Below are positions 42,601 through 57,600 of a stretch of 62,000 bases of DNA, in pieces (the stretch's first letter is position 1; the number at the start of each line of letters is the position of its first letter). The translations under genes were made by a program, and so were the position numbers. The notes under the pieces were generated by a model. That model saw nothing but the letters and a program-made list of their open reading frames with translations. It had not been told where the DNA came from and ran no database searches. Source of the DNA: Tubiluchus corallicola (taxonomy: Eukaryota; Priapulida; Priapulimorpha; Priapulimorphida; Tubiluchidae); the NCBI GenBank assembly GCA_030141605.1, contig JAQGDQ010000011.1, forward strand, positions 1 through 62,000, written 5' to 3'.

Positions 42601-45600
42601 CACTTACTCACTGCCTTTTCGCGTGCAGGACTTCAATCGGCAGTCACGCTGTATAAAACATGTAAATTTAAACTCCCGTGATGACCGTTAGACGCAGCCA
42701 TTTTGACGACAGATCATTTAAAACAAATTTAGATAACATTGTGTAAACTTTGAAAAAAATAATCAAAGCATTCGTACCACACACGTCACTAACTGAATAA
42801 AAATTTAAATTACTGTATCTTGTCAATAAGATTAAAAATAAGTTTTTAGTTAGTGAGTGGTGCACCCTAGAGGGTGAGCCAGTGACATTTTACCAATTTG
42901 TGAAAACATTTTAGATAAATAAAAATTTTCTTTTCTAGTTACATAAATCTTTCAAGCAGATAAGCGAAAGGCTAAGTAATATTGATTTGCATGGAAAGTT
43001 TTTTTGGGACACAATTTAACATTGCCCTTTCTTCCTATGATTTACGTTTGCCTAGTGACGTCATGTGATGGCGGCTTCGGAACAGCATTGCTGGATATTT
43101 AAAAGGAAGACAACAAAATTTATTTTCAATGCAAGTACGAATATGCATAAAATTGTTATAAAGTAATGCAATTTTTTAAGGCGATTTTTCTGAAACCTAC
43201 CTCAGGCATCCCTTTCTTGTCCTTTAAGGCTTTATATTTGGCAGCACACATTGTGCGTTATACCTTCAAGACTTGCTATTTACCTGATTCAACTCATCAT
43301 ATTTTCAGTACCTTATGACTGCCTGAGTTTGAATTTGACTTTGAAATTATTAATAGTAACAATATGGAAGAGTGACTATGGGCTGTTGCACCATGAGGTT
43401 AAATGTGACCTTGAAAATCAGTATAATGTATGCAGCCTCCAAACATTTTACATATATTTCATCTCCAGGACCACTGAAGTTGGAACTTTCATTCAAATTT
43501 GGCACATGGCTGACACTAGTCGATCCTCCGTCAGTCAGAAATAGCAAGAGACAGAATGGCTAATGAAACCATTCATGGCAATCATTCCAGTTCCATAGCC
43601 AATCACACACTGTGACACTCTGTTGTCCTATTCCTACCTCTTACTGGGATTAAATCAGTTATATGTGCTTGAAATCAACTTCTGCTTTGGCTAAGCATTG
43701 TAAAATCAGACCAGAACTTGGATGGGTGAATGTGAGATAATGTTTAAAACTTATACGCGCGATTAGCTCATGAACCGTCCTGTACTTCCTAGTTCAGTAA
43801 GCTGTTTAAACGGGCTCTCGGGACTTGTATTTGTCGAGTGTTTTTTCAGTGAAAGCTTCTACTTTAGAAATTATTTAGTCTATAGTTATCAGAAAACCTA
43901 GTGATGAACTGTTACTAATTACCACAGCGATTTTTACAAATTAAAATATGAAAGCTTGTTTATTTAATTTCCTGTACTGGCTGCATGATCCAAGTAAGCG
44001 TAAATATTTATGTTATGTACAAGTACTAGATGGCTACCGAATATTTTCAATAGCAAAACGCTTGACCTATGAGTGATTATGCTAATACGAAATTCCGTTC
44101 TGGAAGTTAACTAATTAACCGGCAAAGGAGCTGCTCTGCTAATTAGGCAAATACGTTTGTTCAGTCGGAAATGTTTTGCTTGTTCAGTCGAACATGGCGC
44201 AGGTTTTATTCATTTATGTTAACTAGGTACCTGTCTCTGTTTATCTCCTGAACGTATTCGTCAATAACCTTAATTTGTGCATGGTGTACGCGTGGCGTCT
44301 GATTGATGTAATTATTCTTGCTATGATTTATTTTTTACTGGATGATGTGAAACGTTTTGAATATTATTCTCATTGCTCAGCTGTTCGAGTTTGTCTGCAT
44401 GTTTATTATTTAGTAACGCCAGAAAATTTGAATTCATGCAACCTAAAGGTTATGTGTACAATTATTGTAGTTTTATTATTAGCTAATAACGAATCCCAGA
44501 GGGGTGACTGGTGAATGGATTAGTAGGAAAAATGAGTGAGTGAGTGAGATAATGAATGCGTAAAAGCAGGGTCGTACTATGACCTTTTAGGGCCCCTATG
44601 CTAATGAAATTAAGAAGCCCCCTGAGATGGTTCCACTCTCTAACTCACCCGCTCCCGCGTTGAACAATTTACTTGTGATATATTTTAACGGCATTTACAT
44701 AGCTTGAACTACAATTAGGTATTGCAAATTTTTTAAATAAACTGGAATAATTATCATTTGTTTGTAAATATTCTTTAACACATGTTACTATTTTATTATT
44801 TAGAAAAAGGTGTAGAAGGAACCCTGAACAGCTGAAAGAGTTGTGAATGAGTGAGTGACAAAGTAAAAGAACGAATGAATTAGTGAGTTAGTTAATGGAA
44901 GAACTGAAGTAATGCATGAACGAGTGAATAACTGAATGAGTTACGAGTGACTGCTGATTGATGAAGTAACACAAAGCACTACACGATTTTATCATTTTTC
45001 GATTTAATCACGGTCTATGTGAGATGTCTGTACATGTACCCCAATAAAATGTAAATACGGTATTAGTAAGCGTATTCTAGATTCCTGGAATTATACATTA
45101 ATGAATCATTTCATCAATTCGTGGAAAACTGGAAATTTGTCTACTCGCCGTGATAATAAACCTATCTATAGCTGATCGCGTATTCTGCGGGTATTAAGAA
45201 AACATAAAATCGACAATAAAGTTCATTTGATGGGTACATATACTTATTCGTGTTAATAGCTGCGATCAATAACCAAATTTTGAAGGACAAGAGTAGTGAA
45301 TATTTACATGCTTTTTAAAAAAAACTCGCCTTGAAATTTTACGTCGTTATATTTTGCTAGAAAAATTTCAATTTAAACTCCTGTTTTCTGATTATAGTCA
45401 TTTTTTGACGGTTGGTCTGTTAAGATATTCCAAGGATTTTTTTAGTAAATTTAAACTTAGTCAATTTTTTTATTACAGGCACTTAAAAACATTTGTAGTC
45501 AAAACACCACACTTTTTTACAGAGCTGCTGCTGTCATTATTAGTGGTAATTTTTTTCAAACATACACCAATTTATGTAGGCAGAGCCTACCTTATAGAAC

Positions 45601-48600
45601 ATTATAGGCTAATTATGTGTTTAACAGAAGCGAAATAGGTAATGAATAAGCAGACCAGTAGAAAAGAAATTGATGTAGTAAGTTTTGATGTTGAAAGTCT
45701 CTTTGCTAACATTCCACTTGATGAAACCATCAACATCTATATTCGTTCTGGTTTTAATAATACTGTTCTTGTTAGTAATCTTAACTCAAACCATTTATGC
45801 CATTTATTGTAAGTTTTTGTAAAAAACGTACAATTTCTGTTTAATAATGTTTTATACATGAACAAATTCAAGGAGTTGGTATGGGCTTACCATTATGACC
45901 TGTTTGGACATGCTCAAGTGTTTGTGTCTTTAGAAAAAATTTGTTTAACAATTGTCATAACGAATTTAAACCAATCTTCTATAGGTGTTATGTAGATGAC
46001 ACTGTTTTATTGTTTGTTCATGTATCACATACCTTTGTTTTTCGATTATTTAAATACAGCAGTAGCTCTGTTGAAACGTTTGACATGATTTTTTAACTAT
46101 GTAAATTAAAAGTTTTAATAAAGTTGTGGTGTTTTAACTATAAATGTTTTAATTGCCTGTAATAAAAAAATAACTTTGTTAGTTTCTTTTCTACAGGTCT
46201 GCTTAATCAATTTGGCTTTTTGTAAATACATAATTAGTCCAATGCCGTGACCAGTAGGGACCATGCAGATCAGTTGGGTTTGGGCTGGTAATCCAAGGTT
46301 TGTGGTCCTAATCCAACCCTGATCAGTCACAGTTTTTTACATTTCCACGTTTCGGTTAAAGGAGAAAGAGATTTACAAAATTGGAAAATAAAATCTTGGT
46401 AATTTAAAATGTTTGCACCACGTGATAAAACGGCACTACATCGCCATCCCAGTGTACATCACTGATTCACCAAAAAACACACTATTGGTCTTATTGACAA
46501 TATAAAGTAATTTATAGTTTTGCTTAGTTAGCTAAGTGTACGCTAGGAATACTCTGATTATTTTTTCAAATTTTGCACTATGTTATTTAAACTTGTTTCA
46601 AACGGCTTGCCATTAAAATGGCTGCAACTACGGTCATGGTGGGACTTTAAATTTAGTTTAAAAAAGAACTAATAATTGTGGACAGGTATTCTTACAGTAT
46701 TATTGCAATTGACTACTTTATTCAATCGTATTTGATTATACTGAATGCATATTGCACTATTTATACTAAATAATACCTAGCTTGTTTATTGCATCTTTGC
46801 AACAAATTCGACAACTATCTTGACATTATGTGAACGTGTAAAATTTGCTCTTGTTTTTTGTTTGCCCACCGTACAATACAGCGCCTCGTGCCCTTGATTT
46901 TGTAAATGTTACATCATAATAATGTCCTTAATCACCTCGCCTGAACGTATTAATAGCGCTCACGTATATTGTTGTTGCTTTAGAAAACGGACATGAAATT
47001 TATCAGTTTGTACAGTTTGGTATGCATGAGCACAATGTCATTTGCAGGGTCAATTGGTTATTAATTTGAATGTCTGATTGTAGACTCGTTCTTTTCCACC
47101 AGGAGAAATTGGGAAGAAAGGTTTGCAAATGTTATTTATTTTCTGTCAGGCTTAGGCTAATGTCGTGCAAGCAGATCAGTTTGATCATCAGATAGGTTTT
47201 GGGTGAGAGGTGGCATAGGTTCGGGGTCTTACGTGAAAAAGATACAAAATGAGCTTAGATAATGATCTCATGAAAAATTTTGGCTTCAAAAAGATGATGT
47301 TATTTTAGCTGATGACATGACCAATAGATACAAGTTGTCCTGTGAACATTTTTTGCCATGGAAAGCAGTCATAATGACACAAATGTGCAAGTAGAGTTAT
47401 CTAATCTGATTCGAAAAGCCTTATAATGATAAAAACGCGTATTAATGGTTACTCTTTGCTATATTTCTGCAGTGTTGGGCTACCAAAGGCAGATTATGAT
47501 CGCAGAATAAGTCTTTTCACGGTTTCATTGTGCGCAGGCACAGTCACTGTAGGTCAGAGGTTAAGTGTACCACAGCAATGCGTCTTAATTACAACCGTGT
47601 GGATAAAGCAAAGCCATATGCTGCATCAGTTCAGTAAATTCAGTTGGTTTATGTAGTCATCACTTAATTATGCATAATCTATGCATAGAGTGATTTACTA
47701 GTAGATTCTTGCCTGGGAACCAAAAAAATGAAGGTTTTAGCTAGCTGTTAAAACTGGTAATATTACAGCAGCATGGGCTGGGAGGCGTTGTCAACTGTAC
47801 ACAAATGTGTTGTCTGGTACACTTAACCCTTAACCTTTTCACAATCATCATCAATTGCTGGAACTATGACAAGGCTTGTTAATTAAAAATAACTTGGTAG
47901 AGGATGTAAGAATGTAAACACTTCATTTTTTATTTTAATGAGACACGATTACTTTCTAAATGTTGACAGTAACGTAAGGTGAAAATATGTTATGGAATTG
48001 GTAGTCTGATTGTGTGGTTACTCAACATGGCATGGAAACTTCTTCTTTGTCCAGCATGTTTTATCTAGCCAAATTACAATGTGGTTTATGTAGCCAAGCA
48101 GGGCAGTTCAGTGAAACCATCGTCACAGTTTGTCCACTAACTATTTATGCATTCCCTGGAACCAAGGATCATTGCCTTATAACAGACTTAAATGATTCTT
48201 TGCCAAGCATAAAGCATAAAACTGATATTTCTTGATATTTGTTATTATTATTATTTAATTATTTATTTTTTGTTCTTTCACTATAAATGCATGTGTACTC
48301 AAAGTTGTTTTGCATATTTTCCAGTATGTGGCAGCATCGATATTAGGAATAGCGTGGACAACTTTGAACCCAAGTTACGTAATTGCACCATCATAGATGG
48401 ATATCTGCACATAGTTCTTATAGCAAGAGGACGACCGGAGACGTATCTGCAGTATTCCTATCCAGAACTGCGCGAAATAAACGGGTATTTTTTACTATAT
48501 CGTGCCAGTGGTTTAACTGGACTCCGTCATCTGTTCCCGAATTTGGCCGTCATTCGGGGACGAGATTTGTTCTACGATTACGCATTCGTCGTGTATGAGA

Positions 48601-51600
48601 TGTTTGACCTGGTGGATATTGCTCTGCCGAGCTTGACGAATATCCTCCGCGGAGGAGTACGAATCGAGAAAAACCCGGCACTGTGTTACGTGTCGACGAT
48701 TGACTGGCGAAGGCTGATGGCTGGACCTCAGGAAGATAATTTCATCCTGGAAAACAAGGGACCAGACTGTTTAAACATTTGTCCTAAACTGAGCGAGGAA
48801 GAGTCGTGTAAGAATTGTTGGTCAAAAGACAATTGCCAAGCTGGTGAGTATTTTTAAAAATTTTTCAATGAGTGTTATGATAGTTTTACGGCACTTTCAG
48901 ACTAGCAAGTTGTCTTGCCATGCAACTCGTAAGCGTATTCAGACTAGAGAGCAAAACTTACTGCTAGTTACTCTCCAACAGTTACTCTCCAACAAGGCAT
49001 TCACACTGGACAGTAAATCAGCTCACAATAATGGTTGGAGAGTTTGCAATGACTTGCCGACAGTGACTCGCAAAGCAGTTCACACTTGATGTGATGTGAG
49101 TTTGATGTGAGAGAGAAAACTTGTGACAGAAAACTCGTAAGACTTTTCATGACAATCTTGTGGCTTACCATGTATTTTGTGAAAACAATGAAAACCATTT
49201 TTTATACTACCAAACGACTTTTTAATGTTTTCATCAAAAAAAATCAGGAAAAAAGACCAAGACTTGAATCAATGTGAGGCACTTAATGTCAGAAGTTAGA
49301 GGAATTACGCTGGCGAGTTTCCTGTCAGAGAAAAAGCTCACAATAGACAACTCACTAATCTGAAAGTGCCGTTGGACTCGTTTTAAGACAGGGTTGCAGA
49401 GTCAGAGTTGGAAAATGACTCCAAATGTCAGCTTAGAACAATGCAATTTTAAGACAGTGTAGCCATGAAAAAGCACAGTGTAAAAATGAGAATCCACAAT
49501 TAGTTGATTAAGATATTCCTACGTTTTTGGAAGATGTCGCTCAAGTCATCTACAATACGAATATGTAAAGAAATAATCCTTCATTATACGCTGGACTGAA
49601 TGAACACTCATACTGTGATACTTCACATCAGAGAATGTTCGCATTTTGACATTACTTCACAAAATTAACAAATATTACTGTAATTTATTTTAATTTATGT
49701 GAGATTAAGTTAAAAGTTATATATTACCGGTAAATAAACTAGCGACAAAGCACTCGATCAGAACACGGAAATCGCCAATGTTGTGCAGGTGCTGTCGGCT
49801 TTCGCAGGAAGTTTTTAAAAATTCGGCCATCATTCACGCCTGTGATTTTTTAGAAATAGTACCTTATGACGATTTGTGTTGAAAGAGGGACTGCATGCAT
49901 AATTAATAAGGTCGGACTTATAGGAATATGGGAGCAAGAACGATCTTCAGATTGATACCAACTGTTGAAAATCTAGAGTAAATACCCATAAACGGAATTG
50001 ATATTACTCTGGAAGATCTTAATATTTTATAGTCCACTTATACACAGGTAATACATAAAATGTTGCAATTTCTGGTCTTAAAATGCACATCGACTTGTAC
50101 ATGAGGTCGACTTCTACACATATATACGGTAATCTGGTTGCCCAAGAAGCATCTGAAAGGTAAATTGCAAAAAGCTTTTCACAAGTATGCCACCATGTTG
50201 GACATTCTTGCTGACGCGTGCCAGATTTGAGCTGCACCCCTTGCTCGTGCAAGGAATGAATGAACTATTAATTTTAAAAAATAAAAATGCAGAAGAAAAC
50301 AGACGAAATACAAATATGTCTAAGTAAAATGTAATCAGTTAGTATTTCGATATTATTCGTTAGTATTTCAATACTAGTTTAATTGAATTTCTATGATAAT
50401 ATAATCGGGTTAGAGTTAGGCAACTAATTTCTTCATATTAGTTTGTCCTATGTCGTATGGACAGTTAAACGGTTAGGCGACCGCAATTAATAACATTTAA
50501 ATGGTGTAATTAAAAAGCTTAAAGGACAAGAAAAGGGGTACCTGAAGTAGGTTTCAGAAAAACTGCCTTAAATTATATTACTTTATAGCAATTTTATGCA
50601 TATATCGTACTCGCACTGAAAGGAATTTTAGTTTGTTTTCATTTTAAATCTATCTCAATACTGTTCCGAAGTCACGATTACATGACGTCATGTACCAAAC
50701 GTAAATCGAGGGAAGAAAAGGCAATGTTAAATTATGTCTCAAAAAACTTTCCATGCAAATCTATATTACTTAGCTTTTCGCTTACCTGCTAGAAAGACTT
50801 ATGTAACTAGAAAAGAAAGTTATTAATTATTTAAAATGTTTTCACCAATTGGTAAAATGTCGCTGACTCGCCCTCCAGGGTGCACCACTGACTAACCAAA
50901 AACGTATTTTTAATCTTATCGACAAGATACAGTAATTTAAATTTTATTTAGTTAGTGACTTGTGAGCTACAAATACTCTGATTATTTTTTCAAACTTTAC
51001 AAAATGTTATCTAAATGTGTTTCAAATGACCTGTCGTGAAAATGGCCGCGTCTAACTGTCATCGCGGGAGTTTAAATTTACATGTTTTGCACAACATGAC
51101 TGTCAATTGAAGTCCTGCATGCAAAAAGGCAGTATGTAAGTGATATAAAATTTCAAAACGATTTTTTAAGCTTTATGTTTATGAAGGGTTTTCTTGTGCT
51201 TTAACCATCTCAGTCCTAACTAGAAATACCGGTTATAAAACCCACCAGAATTGGTTGAGTCTCGTTAATAAAATTCCCAAGTTAGAAAGGGAAGTTTTTA
51301 AAACTCTTTGAATTGGTGCTGACAGGCTTTTGGGACTGACTTCATAGAGTCTTCACATTTCTAGCAATAGCTGCCCTTTCATGAAGTTTATTGCTTTATG
51401 CACTTTGTATGTCAGGCTTCATGATTGTATTTGGAAAATTTCCACATTCATGAGCCATTTGAATTGAAGCTAAGCCATAGACTAGTCTGATTAGTGATTA
51501 TAATATGTGTGTGTACTAAATCACATTTTATCATTTTAGTACAAATAAATAAATAAATGTGTTTTCAAAATTCAATGGATGATAGTGTTATTTGAATGAA

Positions 51601-54600
51601 GGTTTTAGGGGAAGTTCTTGGATTGATGCACAGTGCAGAGTGGTAGTTTATGTGTTATGTGAAACATTACTTTATATGTATCATTAATAATAGTACCAAT
51701 AGCCCTTCGTGGTGATGCAACAAATTGGTGTTATGGACGAACGCCTAATAAATTGGAGAACATTTCTTTTAATAAGACGTACATGTATACTAAACTGCTA
51801 AGTAGGGCCTCTTTACCCTTTGAAAAACAAAAAAACACAAGACAAAACAGAACTTTTTTGTTCTTCTTTGTGTGCCATAACTTTCTACCACATTTAGTGA
51901 TATTTGCTGCACTGATGTCAGAACATTTTTGGTTGCCCTTTTTGTAATTAATATTAATATTGTATATTTAAGAGAATGTATTTGTTTTGTTAAATTTGCT
52001 TAACATCATTTCTACATTTCTGACCAGATTTTAGTGACTGCAACTATGAGACCGGTGGAGGAAAGTGTTCGTCTGGCCTCTGCAACCATACGCTCGGCAT
52101 CTGTTGCCATAAGGAGTGCCTTGGTGGATGTACCGGTGAATACAACAATCAATGCTTCGCTTGCCGCCACGTGCTGGACTCTGACGGACATTGTGTGGGA
52201 AAGTGCCCGCGCGAGACTTACGAGGCACGTAAATATGTAATTTAATTAATTATCTACTGTCTTAGTTTCAAGATTGTTATGAATAATGGAACAGCCACAC
52301 ATTTATTAAGTTTTTGAATCAAAAGGTCTTTGGTTGCTGGTTAATTAAGAAAAATTGGAGTAGTTCTTATGAAGTAACACTTTTCTGACCGACTTTTTAC
52401 TATATAGTTTGCAATCTTACTCAGATTTACCTATGAAAACTCCTAAGAACGTGTTATCATCTAGATAGTTTGATTTTTTATGACCTGTCCTTGTTTCCTT
52501 TACACTGTTGTTGTTGTTATTATACTGTACTCTACTGTATTTCTAATTTTATAGGTCTTTGTGCTTACATGAAACTTTCTGATGTATCTAACAGCATTAC
52601 ATAAACGTGTTTGTTTCTATTTTAGTTGAACGGAATTCGATGTGTGGCCGAGCAAGAGTGCTACAACATTTCACATTCGGGTTCCTCGAAGCGTGCACGT
52701 AAGACCTGGAAGGTTCACAAAGGCATGTGCCTTCCGGAATGTCCAGACAAATACCGAGAAGACGAGAATGACAGTCATAGGTGCATTGTCTGCAAGACAG
52801 CATGTCCAAAAAGTAAGTATCGTACACAGCTTTGTTGAATCACTTTTACGACTTGGTTTTTTCTTCGGAATTCTCACGTGTTCTTTGTGGAAATAGGTGC
52901 ATATTAAGCTTTCTGGACCAGTTTTTACCCTACAGCAGTTTCTGTGCCAACATTTTTCAATTTGTCATTTATACATTCCAAAGGTCAAAGCAATAGTTTG
53001 CTTGCCTTCCAATACGAGCTTGTTTTACAAAATGCTAGTGGGTACTATCGGTTACTTTTATACTGTACCCTTAATTGGTGCTGTAAAAATCTGTGTATGG
53101 CAGCCATCCAAGAATAAAAGGCAAAACCACTGACAAACTGTGACATAATATTTACGAAAGTTTATTCCTTTGTTAGTTCAAACTACTAGGCCTTACCATG
53201 CCATAAAATACTCTTGAATACAAGAAGACATTTCAAAGCATTTTCTACTGCACTGTTTTCAAAATGTTAAAATCATTTTATAAATTTCTTAATAGCAATT
53301 TTGTTTTATTGTGCGTTATTTTTGGTTGTTAAATATGAAGTAAAAGCATTTCTAAGTTTAATGTGTTTCCTGCATAGTTTATTGACTATAAAGTTTTTAT
53401 AAATTTGTAAATAATACAGTTCAAATGAAGTTCTATTCCATTAGAGCAATTTCATAAACATAAAACACCTGAAAGTTTATCAAAGTATGCAAAGTGTAAT
53501 CATACACCATACATCAGTAAACTTTTTCACAGTTAAAAAAATGAACTGTTTACATTCTTACATCCTGTACCAAGTTATTTTTAATTAATAAACTTTGTCA
53601 TAGTTCCAGCAATTGATGATGATTGTGAAAAGGTTAAGGGTCAAGTGTACCAGCCAATGCATTTGTGTACACTTGACAACACTTTGCAGTCCATGCTGTT
53701 GTAATATTACCAGTTTTAACAGCTAGCTAAAACCTTAATTTTTTTTGGTTCCCAGGCAAGAATCTGCTAGTAAATCACTGTATGCATAGATTATGCATAA
53801 TTAAGTAATGTCTACATAAACCAACTGAAGTTACTGAACTGATGCAGCATATGGCTTTGCTTTATCCAAACGGTTGTAGTTAAGACGCATTGCTGTGGTC
53901 CTTTGACCTGACACTTAACCTTTGACCTACCTCAACTGCGTGTGTGCACAACAAAACTGCGAAAAGGCTTATTGCCATTTATCCAAACAAATCCGTTTGA
54001 ACATTAATCTTAGAGGCAGCTTGCCAAAAAATGTCAAGTTTTACTTCTTTTTCAGTTTGCCCTTCGGTTTATATTGATAGCTTGGATGCGGCACAGAGGG
54101 TACGGGGCTGCACGATCATCGACGGTCACTTGGATATTCAGATCCATACAAACAGATCCGGAAGTAAGTTGTATAAATAATTTGCATTTTGAAAGGGAAG
54201 AAAGAGAAATTTTATTTTAAAGTATATCTTAAAAAAATTTCTTACAAAATTATGTTACCTAGCATTACTTGTAGCTGTTTGAAAGACTTGGCTAACTGAA
54301 GAACAAAATTCTTAATACGTTTAAAGTATATTTCAGAAAACTCCTTTCAAAGTTATATTACTTTGGTAAAACCTGGTGAAACGGCACTGCATTTCTATTG
54401 TGCATTCCCAGTGTGCACCACTCTTCACAAAAAAACACATTATTGGTTTTATTAACAATATAAAGTACTTTATGCTTTTGATTAGTTTGTGAAGTGTACT
54501 ACGAATGTTCTGATTATTTTTTCAAACTTTACGCAATGTGATTTAAAAACGACATACCATTCAAAAGGTTGCACCTAACATTCATTGCTGGAGTTTAAAT

Positions 54601-57600
54601 TTTCAAGTTTTACACAACGTTGCTGTTAATACAATAAGACAGCATGTAGGTCATACAAAATATCAAGACTAATTGTTTAGCTCAAGAACAGTGCAAGAAC
54701 AGTGTTTGCTTATCCTGTAAGATTTTCAGTTTAAGGTAGTTCATTTAAATCCTAAAATGGTTAGCCTCTTATCAATGGCAGTTCTTTTTTGTTTACATTC
54801 ATAAGTTATGTTTGCTGGCTTTAATCGAATCTTGATCATTTGTATTTGCAGAGACAATTATCAAGGCACTGGAAGAAAACCTGCAACACGTTCACACAGT
54901 GAAACACTACGTAAAGGTCGCCCGGTCTCATCTTCTGCTGTCACTTGATTTCTTAAAGAATTTGCGCGTCATAGAAGGATATTCAGGAAATACCAAGCGT
55001 CTGATGGATGAGCAGTAAGTGACTTTACCTGTCTATGCATGGTTATTGTAAACACAAATATAGTAAGTCTTTAAAGTTTTAATTGAAAGCAGTGCTCGTA
55101 TGATGAGGTCGGTCGTAAAAATAATTTAAGTTTCTGTCTTACCTCATGAGCTCAAAAGATGTAAGTATTAGGGAGGAAAAACATAGAAGCTTTGTGAATA
55201 TTTAATGCTGGATACGATAATCAGCAGCAAACAGGACAGCAACCCTGTCCCAGAGTTACCCTTAGAATAACATAGCCGCACCTCACTGAAACAATGATGT
55301 TATAATAATTATTGCATTTTATCTTTTAAATTAAAAAATATGCTTTTGTATTACTGCGTCATGTAAATACATGAACGTACAAAAAAAATTATGAAATTCT
55401 TGGCCAGGTGTACGATAAATAAATATTACCCGTCGATTAGACATAAGCAAAGTATTTTTATTGTCGGCCTGACAGAGTTAAGTACTTGTAGTTGTGCTTA
55501 CGTACAAAACAACGTAAGTAGTTGTGCACGTTCGTATTGCTTTTTAGACTCGTCTGTGTTTTAATTCTCTACTTAAATTTTGGTATCACCCATCGCCTAA
55601 TATCCTGTCTGACTTAACGATTGCATGTGCTTATGTTGTTAAAGTATGGTAATTGAAGTATGCAGATTCTGAGAACCATTCACATATTAGTCACATCGTC
55701 TTTTTAGAAGAAAATTTTAATTAAGAATGAGTGATGTTGTCAATAAAAAACATGTTTTTAATGGACATTTTGAACTGAAAACCTTTGTGTTAAAGCATTG
55801 GAACCTGCATAATTTCAATTTGTGTTGTTGTTTTGCTGTAATTTTATCAAAACACTTGCGACGCTGTCTGATTTTGTTTTTATTTTTTATCAGATATGCA
55901 CTGTATCTCTTGGACAACGGTAACCTGGAACAGCTTTGGAACATCACGACTCCTTTGCAAATCAAACATGGTAAAATGTTTCTCCACTACAATCCCAACT
56001 TGTGTCTTAGCGAGATCGACAGGTTCAAGAAGGGGGTCCAATTTGGTGAGAAAGTGAACCATACAGACACGGACATTTCAAGAACATCGAACGGAGATAA
56101 AGTGGCATGTAAGTACTAATCTGATTCGCACAATATATATGCGATATCATCGTCGTCATCCTTGGCATGTTAAGCATCATCATCCTCATCATCGTAATCA
56201 GTCTAATTGTCATAATTATCATCATGTTATAGTCATTATCATTATCCTCATCATCGTTATCAATTTAATTGTCATCATTATAATCATGTTATTGTCATTG
56301 TTATCTTCAGCGTCATTGTTGTTGTCATTATCGTCATCACCATCATTATCATCATCTCTTGTTTCTGACGCTCATTTTAAGCCAACAAAGCCTAATTATT
56401 TTTAAAGAAATTTGCCTGGAATTATTGTGAAGGTGGACGTTTAAATACCAAATTAATGATGAGAGTTGTAAGATACAAAACTCTTAAGTTGTTGCGTTGA
56501 AGCCAGTTGGAGTAATCTAAACATCAATAATGTCAGAGATCTAAAAAACATGTTGTTAGAGATCTGCATAAATCCTCCATCTTTATTTTGGTCCTATTGG
56601 ACAAACACTCACTTTTTGGCCACCTAGATTTTAGAAACTTGATTAAGGGAAAGTCTTGAAAATTAGGATTGTAATTTCATGTATTATTATTGTTAATAAC
56701 TAAGGTAAGCAGGTGTATTTTGTATACACTTGATTTGAAATTTTCCTTTCATTTGATTTGGAGTGTTTAAAACTATGCTCGAGTCACGCTTTGTATCGAG
56801 TTACAAGCTTTTTAGAGAACCCGTTGAGCAAACCTTTACAAAACCATATCCACAAATTAATGTGAACCTGTTTTGCCTTAGCCTTTGTTTAGCCTTTTGT
56901 TCATGTTGTGACATCGCCTGTTCATTTTCAGCATCACTGAGTAGTTTTAAGTGGAAATTGCTGCAAATGTTTTTTTTTAAAGTTGATGTACTGTAATTTT
57001 GGACACTTGAACTTACACTTGATTTCCTTATTACATATCCCACGGGTAGCATAATGTTTATTTGTTGGATCTACACTAAAAATCGCCTAACTATGATTTC
57101 ACTTGGCTCTAAATTTTAGCAGATTTTTGCGGCAATAACTCTGTATTTGCACCCTACTTGCTGCAAGGAACCTCAACGATATAGCATGGCACCGTAAAGA
57201 TTAAACAATACTTTCTGAATTTCTAAATTTCTGGAGATGTTAATGGAAATTCTTTAAAAAAAATACAGGCTATTTGGGTAATTACATTGTTATGTATTTT
57301 TCCCCAAACAAATTTTTCATAATCTCATAGTTTACTGACTTTACTCGTAGAATAATAGAAATACCAGCTATGCAAGATCCGACGAACATTTCTGCCAGGT
57401 CTGTACCCGGCACATCCACAATTGTAAATCATATGAAATGTTAATTGACTCACATTCCTGAGTTGTTTTGGTGACCATTTGGGCACAAAATGGTAATCTG
57501 CATAAGTTTGAGCAACATTCGTTACTCGTTGGTTGATATTTGTGGTTTTGCAATTTCAGGTCTTATTGAAGTTATCGACTTGTTCCTCGCCGCTGTTTTT

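Noticed and set aside
46115-46330. 71-codon minus-strand frame
   Set aside because: Composed of the inverted flank of the Penelope-like fragment and a SINE-like piece; no host protein similarity seen.
48383-48598. 71-codon frame inside INSR exon 2
   Set aside because: Out-of-frame shadow of the L1 coding sequence.
49001-49198. 65-codon minus-strand frame in INSR intron 2
   Set aside because: Falls inside fold-back element E.
52034-52240. 68-codon plus-strand frame overlapping INSR exon 3
   Set aside because: Wrong frame: the cysteine-rich frame of the receptor, one base away, matches the family and splices correctly.
56025-56405. Met/Ile-rich and His/Ser-rich frames on both strands
   Set aside because: They come from the ATC-rich tract and the antisense of INSR exon 7.
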